Source of the DNA: Stenotrophomonas nitritireducens | GTDB taxonomy: Bacteria > Pseudomonadota > Gammaproteobacteria > Xanthomonadales > Xanthomonadaceae | Direction of reading: 5' to 3' | DNA length: 64,000 bases | Assembly: GCF_001431425.1 (NCBI RefSeq) | Contig: NZ_LDJG01000012.1 | Coordinates: 27,643-91,642 of the forward strand | Shown: one piece after another, positions 58,403 through 64,000 of the stretch | Layout: each line of letters starts with the position of its first letter | Position numbering within the stretch: position 1 is the first letter of the stretch | Translations under genes and position numbers: made by a program | Notes under the pieces: model-generated | Told to the model about the DNA's origin: nothing | The model's input: only the letters and a program-made list of their open reading frames with translations | Databases searched by the model: none

Positions 58403-59818
58403 ATGCTCTCCCTACCTTCCCGACCCGAGGATGCGGCCGAGCCGCCGCAGGGCGCGTCCGTCGCCCGTCGGTGGATGCCGCCCGCGGTCGATGCCACCGA
58501 GGCGCGCGCCGTGGCGATGCTGCTGCGCCTGCTGCTGGCCGTGGCCGGCTACCAGCTGCTGACCCTGCTGTGGAGCCCGCCCTCCTCCGGCCTGCCGGGG
58601 CAGGCGCTGACCGTGTGCGGCATGCTGACCTGCCTGGTGTCGCTGGAACTGCTGCGCCGGCGGCGGCTGCATCTGTCCGTCGCGGCGTTCGTGCTGTCCA
58701 ACCTGGTGCTGACCTCGGTGGCCTATGGCTACTGGGGGCTGCGCGCGCAGATGCAGGGGCAGCTGCTGCAACTGCTGCCGGTGCTGCTGGCCGGCGCGCT
58801 GCTGGGCCGGCGCGCGCTGTGGCTGGCCGCTGGCTGGCTGGGCGGGCTGCTGGCGCTGGGGGCGTGGCTGGATGCGGCGGCCGGCTTTTACCTGCCCATG
58901 CGCGTGGAACTGGCATTGCGCGACCTGGCGCTGGCCGGGTTCGGCACGGCGATGGCGGCCTTCGTGCTGGACCAGTCGCTGTCCTCGCTGCGCGACAACC
59001 TGCGCATCGCGCAGCGGCGCGGCACCGACCTGGCGCGCAAGCGCGACGAGCTGCAGCTGGAAATGCACGAGAAGGAGCGCTCGCGCGAACAGCTGGTGCA
59101 CGCGCTGAAGATCGAGAACGTCGGCCGCCTGGCCAGCGGCGTCGCGCACGACTTCAACCATCTGCTGGCGCTGATCATGGGTTATGCCGGCAAGGGCCGC
59201 CGCAGCGACGATCCGGCCGAGCTGAGGGCCGCCCTGCAGGGCGTGGAGTCGGCGGCGCGGCGCGCCGGCGCGGTCACCCGCCGCCTGCTGGACTTCAGCC
59301 GCCAGGACGTGGCGCGGCCGCAGCTGCTGGACGCGGCGCGGACCGTCGCGGCGATGGAGCCGATGCTGCGCCAGCTGTTCGACGCGCGCGTGGCGTTCGC
59401 GCTGGACACCGGCGGCGTGCGCTGCCAGATCCACTTCGATCCCGCGCAGCTGGAACTGGTGCTGCTGAGCCTGGCGGCCAACGCGCAGCAGGCCATGCCC
59501 GACGGCGGCACGTTCCGCCTCGCGCTGTCCTGCCGGGAACCCGGCAACGAACTGTGCGTGGAAGTCAGGGACAGCGGCCACGGCATGAGCGAGGAGGTGC
59601 GCCTGCGCTGTCTGGAGCCGTTCTTCACCACCAAGCCCAGCGGCCAGGGAACCGGCCTGGGGTTGGCGGTGGCGGCCAACCTGATCAAGGCCGCCGACGG
59701 CCGGATCGTGGTGGACAGCGCGCCCGGCGCCGGCACCTGCTTCCACCTGTGGCTGCCGGCGCGGCCATTGCCCGACGCGCCCCGCCAGCCGGAAGTCGGC
59801 GTGACGATACCGTACTGA
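58403..59818 (+). CDS. membrane histidine kinase, NtrB-like
   Basis: The 471-residue protein starts at the ATG at 58403. Residues about 35-190 form five or six transmembrane helices with short loops, so signal detection is probably within the membrane. After a coiled linker (LARKRDELQLEMHEKERSREQLVHALK, split here by its hydrophobic heptads) comes the phosphoacceptor His249 in GVAHDFNHLLALIMGY, the HDFNH type seen in NtrB-like kinases. The HATPase follows with the N-box NAQQAM, DSGHGM and FFTTKPSGQGTGLGLAV. No receiver is attached. The next gene is a hybrid kinase 66 bases on; they may be co-transcribed. Confidence 0.9.
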   Translation: MLSLPSRPEDAAEPPQGASVARRWMPPAVDATEARAVAMLLRLLLAVAGYQLLTLLWSPPSSGLPGQALTVCGMLTCLVSLELLRRRRLHLSVAAFVLSNLVLTSVAYGYWGLRAQMQGQLLQLLPVLLAGALLGRRALWLAAGWLGGLLALGAWLDAAAGFYLPMRVELALRDLALAGFGTAMAAFVLDQSLSSLRDNLRIAQRRGTDLARKRDELQLEMHEKERSREQLVHALKIENVGRLASGVAHDFNHLLALIMGYAGKGRRSDDPAELRAALQGVESAARRAGAVTRRLLDFSRQDVARPQLLDAARTVAAMEPMLRQLFDARVAFALDTGGVRCQIHFDPAQLELVLLSLAANAQQAMPDGGTFRLALSCREPGNELCVEVRDSGHGMSEEVRLRCLEPFFTTKPSGQGTGLGLAVAANLIKAADGRIVVDSAPGAGTCFHLWLPARPLPDAPRQPEVGVTIPY

Positions 59819-59884
59819 TCCGCGCGCGCTGCCGTCGCGACGGCAGCGGCTACACTGCGGCACGGCCCGTCCGGAAACTCGTCC

Positions 59885-62800
59885 TTGGTCTCAAGCTGGA
59901 TCCTGCTGCTGGTCTCGCTCGGCTATGCCGCGCTGCTGTTCGGCGTGGCGTGGTGGGGCGACCATCGGCCGATGTATCCGGACCGGCCCTGGCTGCGGCC
60001 GGTGGTCTACAGCCTTGCGCTGGCGGTGTACTGCTCGTCGTGGACCTTCTACGGCGCGGTCGGCACCGCGGTGCGCTACGGCATCGGCTACCTGCCGATC
60101 TACCTGGGGCCGCTGCTGCTGCTGCTGTTCGGCTGGCGCATCATCGAACGGCTGGCGCTGATCGCGCGCAGCGAGAACGTCGTTTCCATCGCCGATTTCA
60201 TTTCCTCCCGCTACGGCCGCTCGCGCAGGCTGGCCGCGCTGGTGGCGCTGATCGCCCTGATCGGCGTGGTGCCGTACCTGGCGCTGCAGTACAAGGCGGT
60301 GGCGATGAGCCTGCAGGTGCTCACCGGCGATGCCGGCGGCGGCGGGGTGCTGACCGATCCGGCGCTGTACGTGGCCCTGCTGATGGCGCTGTTCGCCACC
60401 CTGTTCGGCACCCGCCAGGTGGACGCCACCGAGCACCACCACGGCATGATGCTGGCCATCGCGCTGGAATCGATGATCAAGCTGCTGGCGATGGTGGCGG
60501 TGGGCGTGTTCGCCTATGTGTGGCTGTCCGACCGCGGCACCGCGGTGGTGGCCTCGGCGCGCACGCTGTTCGAAGGCGCGCCGCCGGTGGGCTTCGTCTC
60601 GCAGACCCTGCTCAGTTTCCTGGCGCTGATCTGCCTGCCGCGCCAATTCCACGTGGCGGTGGTGGAATGCGGCGACGTCAGCGACGTACGCCGCGCGCGC
60701 TGGCTGTTCGGCGGCTACCTGGTGCTGATCTCGCTGATGATCGTGCCCATCGCGGTGGCCGGCAACGCGCTGCTGGGCAGCGGCCGCGTGGCCGACGACG
60801 CGCTGGTGCTGGCACTGCCGATGAGCGGCGGCAACACCGCGCTGGCACTGGTCGCCTACGTCGGCGGTTTCTCCGCGGCGACCGGCATGGTGATCGTGTC
60901 CTCGATCGCGCTGGCGACGATGATCAGCAACGACCTGGTCATGCCCCTGCTGCTGCGCCGCAGCGGCGACCACCGCGAGGCCGCCGACGTCGCCTCGCGG
61001 GTGCTGTGGATCCGCCGCCTGGCGATCCTGCTGCTGGCGCTGGTGGCCTATGGCTACTACCGCGGCAGCAACAACGACACCATGCTCGCCACCTACGGGC
61101 TGATGGCCTTCGCCGCGGTGGCGCAGTTCGCCCCCGGCCTGATCGGCGGCCTGTACTGGCGCGGCGCCAGCCGCCGCGGCGTCGGCGCCGGCATGGCGGT
61201 GGGTTTCGGCGTGTGGATATACACGCTGCTGCTGCCGGCGCTTAGCCATGGCGGCTGGCTGGACGTGGCGCTGGTCGAGCACGGGCCGTTCGGCATCGGC
61301 TGGCTGCGGCCCGAGCAGCTGTTCGGCCTGCGCGGCTGGGATCCGCTCACCCACGGCACGTTCTGGTCGCTGCTGCTCAACGCCGCGACCATGCTGCTGG
61401 TGTCGATGCGCTGGCGCCCGGGCGTGGCCGAGCGGCTGCGCGTGGCGCCGTTCCTGGAGCCGTATGCGCGGCGCCCGGCGGTGGCCGGCGACTGGCCGGC
61501 GCACGTCAAGGTGCGCGACCTGCTGGCGCTGGCCACGCGCGTGGTCGGCGAGGTGCGCGCGCGGCGTTCCTTCGCCGAGCAGGCGCAGGCGCTGCAGCGC
61601 GAACTGCAGCCGGCCGCCGCCGCCGACCGCGCCTGGGTGCAGTTCACCGAACGCCTGCTGGCCGCCTCGATCGGCGCCGCGTCGGCGCGCCTGCTGCTGA
61701 CCAGCCTGCTGCGCGGCTCGGGCATGGACCTGGGCGAAGTGGTGGCGGTGCTGGACGAAGCCGGGCAGGAACTGCGCTTCAACCGCGAGATCCTGTCGAC
61801 AACCCTGGAGAACATCAGCGCCGGGGTCAGCGTGGTCGATCCGGACATGCGCCTGACCGCGTGGAACCGCCGCTACCAGCAGATGTTCGGCTATCCCGAC
61901 GGCATGCTCTACGTCGGCCGCCCGGTCGCCGACCTGATCCGCTACAACGCCGAGCGCGGCGAGCTGGGCGAGGGCGACATCGAGGTGCAGATCGACCGCC
62001 GCATCGGCCACATGCGCGCCGGCACGCCGCACGTGTTCGAGCGCACCGGCGCCGACGGCAAGGTGATCGAGCTGCGCGGCCAGGCGCTGCCCGGCGGCGG
62101 CTACGTCACCAGCTACAACGACATCACCGACTTCAAGCGCGCCGAGCAGGCGCTGCTGGAAGCCAACGAGACCCTGGAGCAGCGCGTGGCCGAGCGCTCG
62201 CAGGCGGCCGAAGCGGCGCAGCAGTCCAAGACCCGCTTCCTCGCCGCGATCAGCCACGACGTGCTGCAGCCGCTCAACGCCGCGCGCCTGTTCGCCTCGG
62301 CGCTGCGCGACGGCCTGCAGGAAGGCGACGAACAGCGGCACCTGGCCGAGCGCGTGGACGCCTCGCTGCGCGCGGCCGAGGAACTGCTCGACGGCCTGCT
62401 CGACGTGTCGCGCCTGGACGCCGGCGGCCTGCGCCCGACCGTCACCGACTTCGACGCCGCGGTGCTGGTGCGCGAACTGGCCGCGCAGTACACGCCGGTG
62501 GCCGCAGGGCGCGGCCTGCGCCTGCACGTGTTCGCGCGGCCGGCGTGGGTGCGCAGCGACCGCCGCCTGCTGCGCCGCGTGCTGCAGAACTTCATGGCCA
62601 ACGCGCTGCGCTATACCCGCAGCGGGCGCATCGTGCTGGCGCTGCGCGTGCGCGGCGGCCAGGTCGAACTGCAGGTATGGGACACCGGGCCGGGCATTCC
62701 CGAACACCACATGCAGCAGATCTTCAACGAGTTCCACCGCTACCAGCAGCCGTTCGACTGGGGCGAGCAGGGCCTGGGCCTGGGCCTGTCGATCTGCCAG

Positions 62801-63310
62801 CGCATCTCGCGCCTGCTCGGCCATGGCCTGGATGCGCGCAGCCAGCCCGGCCGCGGCAGCATGTTCTCCATCACCCTGCCGCGCGTGCCGACGCCGGCGG
62901 TGGCGCCGCCGGCGCGCGCGATGCCGGCGTTCGGCGGCGACGAGGCGCTGGCCGGCATGCGCGTGCTGTGCGTGGACAACGACCAGGAAATCCTCGACGG
63001 CATGCGCGCCCTGCTCGGCCGCTGGAAAGTGCAGGTGATCGCCGCCAGCACCGTGGACATGGCGCTGGAGAAGATCGCCGAACGGCCGGACGTGATGCTG
63101 GTCGATTTCCACCTGCACGACCGCATGGACGGCCTCGATGCGCTGGTCGCGCTGCGCGAGGCCGCCGGGCGGCCGCTGCCCGGCGCGCTGCTCACCGCCG
63201 ACGGCCGCGACGAACTCAAGCGGCTGGCGCGCGAGCGCGGCTACCGGGTGCTGACCAAACCAGTGAAGCCGGCCTCGCTGCGCGCCTTCCTCACCGCCTG
63301 GCGGCTGTAG
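59885..63310 (+). CDS. CbrA-like sodium/solute symporter-hybrid histidine kinase
   Basis: The 1,141-residue membrane protein has a sodium:solute-symporter-like N-terminal half (about 13 transmembrane helices, residues 5-500: YCSSWTFYGAVGTAVRYGIGYLPIYLGP, split by its conserved Ser-Trp, and SIADFISSRYGRS). A cytosolic region follows with a PAS domain (ISAGVSVVDPDMRLTAWNRRYQQMFGY, about 640-750), HisKA with ISHDVLQPLNAAR (His791), HATPase (DTGPGIP, GLGLGLSICQ) and a C-terminal receiver (Asp1074 in LVDFHLHDRMDG). This matches CbrA/NahK-type hybrid kinases with SSS domain. The start is a TTG at 59885 without a good ribosome site; the signal is unknown. A GTAG repeat array begins at its stop codon. 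Confidence 0.92.
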   Translation: MVSSWILLLVSLGYAALLFGVAWWGDHRPMYPDRPWLRPVVYSLALAVYCSSWTFYGAVGTAVRYGIGYLPIYLGPLLLLLFGWRIIERLALIARSENVVSIADFISSRYGRSRRLAALVALIALIGVVPYLALQYKAVAMSLQVLTGDAGGGGVLTDPALYVALLMALFATLFGTRQVDATEHHHGMMLAIALESMIKLLAMVAVGVFAYVWLSDRGTAVVASARTLFEGAPPVGFVSQTLLSFLALICLPRQFHVAVVECGDVSDVRRARWLFGGYLVLISLMIVPIAVAGNALLGSGRVADDALVLALPMSGGNTALALVAYVGGFSAATGMVIVSSIALATMISNDLVMPLLLRRSGDHREAADVASRVLWIRRLAILLLALVAYGYYRGSNNDTMLATYGLMAFAAVAQFAPGLIGGLYWRGASRRGVGAGMAVGFGVWIYTLLLPALSHGGWLDVALVEHGPFGIGWLRPEQLFGLRGWDPLTHGTFWSLLLNAATMLLVSMRWRPGVAERLRVAPFLEPYARRPAVAGDWPAHVKVRDLLALATRVVGEVRARRSFAEQAQALQRELQPAAAADRAWVQFTERLLAASIGAASARLLLTSLLRGSGMDLGEVVAVLDEAGQELRFNREILSTTLENISAGVSVVDPDMRLTAWNRRYQQMFGYPDGMLYVGRPVADLIRYNAERGELGEGDIEVQIDRRIGHMRAGTPHVFERTGADGKVIELRGQALPGGGYVTSYNDITDFKRAEQALLEANETLEQRVAERSQAAEAAQQSKTRFLAAISHDVLQPLNAARLFASALRDGLQEGDEQRHLAERVDASLRAAEELLDGLLDVSRLDAGGLRPTVTDFDAAVLVRELAAQYTPVAAGRGLRLHVFARPAWVRSDRRLLRRVLQNFMANALRYTRSGRIVLALRVRGGQVELQVWDTGPGIPEHHMQQIFNEFHRYQQPFDWGEQGLGLGLSICQRISRLLGHGLDARSQPGRGSMFSITLPRVPTPAVAPPARAMPAFGGDEALAGMRVLCVDNDQEILDGMRALLGRWKVQVIAASTVDMALEKIAERPDVMLVDFHLHDRMDGLDALVALREAAGRPLPGALLTADGRDELKRLARERGYRVLTKPVKPASLRAFLTAWRL

Positions 63311-64000
63311 CGAGCGGCTTGGCCGGGAGAGCGCCAGCGGGGCGTTGCCGGGAAGGCCCCAGCGGGGCGTTGCCCCGCTCTACAGGGCGAGGGATTGCCG
63401 CGTTTCTGTAGCGCCGGGCAGCGCCCGGCGGGGCTTTGCCGGGAATGCTCCAGCGGGGCGTTGCCCCGCTCTACAAGGCGAGGGATTGCCGCGCTTCTGT
63501 AGTGCCGGGCAGCGCCCGGCGGGGCTTTGCCGGGAATGCTCCAGCGGGGCGTTGCCCCGCTCTACAAGGCGAGGGATTGCCGCGCTTCTGTAGCGCCGGG
63601 CAACGCCCGGCGGGGCTTTGCCGGGAATGCTCCAGCCGGGCGTTGCCCCGCTCTACAAGGCGAGGGATTGCCGCGCTTCTGTAGCGCCGGGCAGCGCCCG
63701 GCGGGGCTTTGCCGGGAATGCTCCAGCGGGGCGTTGCCCCGCTCTACAAGGCGAGGGATTGCCGCGTTTCTGTAGCGCCGGGCAGCGCCCGGCGGGGCTT
63801 TGCCGGGAAGGCCCCAGCGGGGCGTTGCCCCGCTCTACAAGGCGAGGGATTGCCGCGTTTCTGTAGCGCCGGGCAGCGCCCGGCGGGGCTTTGCCGGGAA
63901 GGCTCCAGCGGGGCGTTGCCCCGCTCTACAAGGCGAGGGATTGCCGCGTTTCTGTAGCGCCGGGCAGCGCCCGGCGGGGCTTTGCCGGGAAGGCCCCAGC
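63307..64000 (+). repeat. 91-bp tandem array of paired GTAG-type REP palindromes (continues beyond window)
   Basis: Seven complete 91-bp units start at 63360, 63451, 63542, 63633, 63724, 63815 and 63906, and an eighth begins at 63997. A partial copy lies at 63307-63359, starting with the GTAG that includes the kinase stop codon. Each unit has two palindromes in opposite orientation: GTAGAGCGGGGC with GCCCCGCT on the minus strand and GTAGCGCCGGGC with GCCCGGCG on the plus strand. Units are nearly identical; differences include the ccagccgggcg variant at 63632. GTAG-headed pairs resemble REP clusters of Stenotrophomonas. As 91 is not a multiple of three, frames rotate and this is not coding. 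Confidence 0.93.

Noticed and set aside
59891..63118. A 1,075-codon antisense frame over the CbrA-like gene
   Set aside because: Composition (Gln/His/Arg-rich) is that of a shadow frame, and the sense gene has intact domains.
63345..63957. A series of 82-codon open frames spaced 91 bases apart in the right-hand repeats
   Set aside because: They are products of the 91-bp repeat, each in a different frame because 91 is not divisible by three; no conserved coding signal.
63307..64000. CRISPR array
   Set aside because: The whole 91-bp unit is repeated with no unique spacers, and each unit is made of palindromes with GTAG heads; no cas genes are near.

Overview
The window is high-GC DNA from a gammaproteobacterium of the Xanthomonadaceae (Lysobacteraceae), most likely Stenotrophomonas or a close relative such as Pseudoxanthomonas or Xanthomonas. 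Four things point there: a xyl operon with a 14-bp operator identical to the Xanthomonas xyl-box as I remember it; an S46 dipeptidyl-peptidase; palindromic repeats that begin with GTAG, like the REP elements of Stenotrophomonas; and weak TATGCT-type -10 boxes, some of them lying almost on the start codon. The genus is an inference.

Layout. 1-4.0 kb: the end of a LacI-family regulator facing a xylB-xylA operon (xylose to xylulose 5-phosphate). 4.0-6.8 kb: ttcA, rdgC and a zinc-peptidase-like gene. 6.9-9.6 kb: a chemoreceptor translationally coupled to a small membrane protein behind a strong sigma-28 match. 9.8-11.6 kb: hemH plus an alpha/beta hydrolase. 12-14.3 kb: a SYLF lipid-binding protein, then tatABC. 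14.4-20.4 kb: a four-gene overlapping signalling operon (hybrid kinase with three receivers, CheR, CheB, REC-GGDEF). 20.5-24.0 kb: a BPSS1780-type membrane protein, a glutamine amidotransferase and a GspE/PilB-like ATPase without its usual partners. 24.1-33.1 kb: glyQS with a strong terminator, then tamA-tamB. 33.3-36.8 kb: a BNR-type lipoprotein and a secreted S46 peptidase.

36.9-54.8 kb is the most unusual part. Two tandem OmpR-type response regulators without a kinase precede a three-gene unit: a surface protein of about 3,800 residues with DUF11-like modules and at least 14 tandem SdrD_B/Cna-B-like repeats, a 1,138-residue predicted outer-membrane barrel with an Ig-like N-terminus, and an OmpA-type peptidoglycan-binding protein. 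Overlapping or near-contiguous genes suggest one fibre, outer-membrane base and cell-wall anchor system. Some repeats are almost identical in DNA, so the fibre has been recently duplicated.

54.9-63.3 kb is again signalling: two paralogous periplasmic TPR proteins (one with a degenerate GGDEF domain, the other lacking that domain altogether) behind duplicated promoters, an NtrB-like soluble-domain kinase with an N-terminal membrane region, and a CbrA-like symporter/sensor hybrid kinase. The window ends inside a 91-bp tandem array of paired GTAG palindromes (seven full units visible, continuing past base 64000).

No tRNA, rRNA, IS element, prophage or CRISPR array was recognised. All functional calls come from reading translated sequence by eye; no database search was run.
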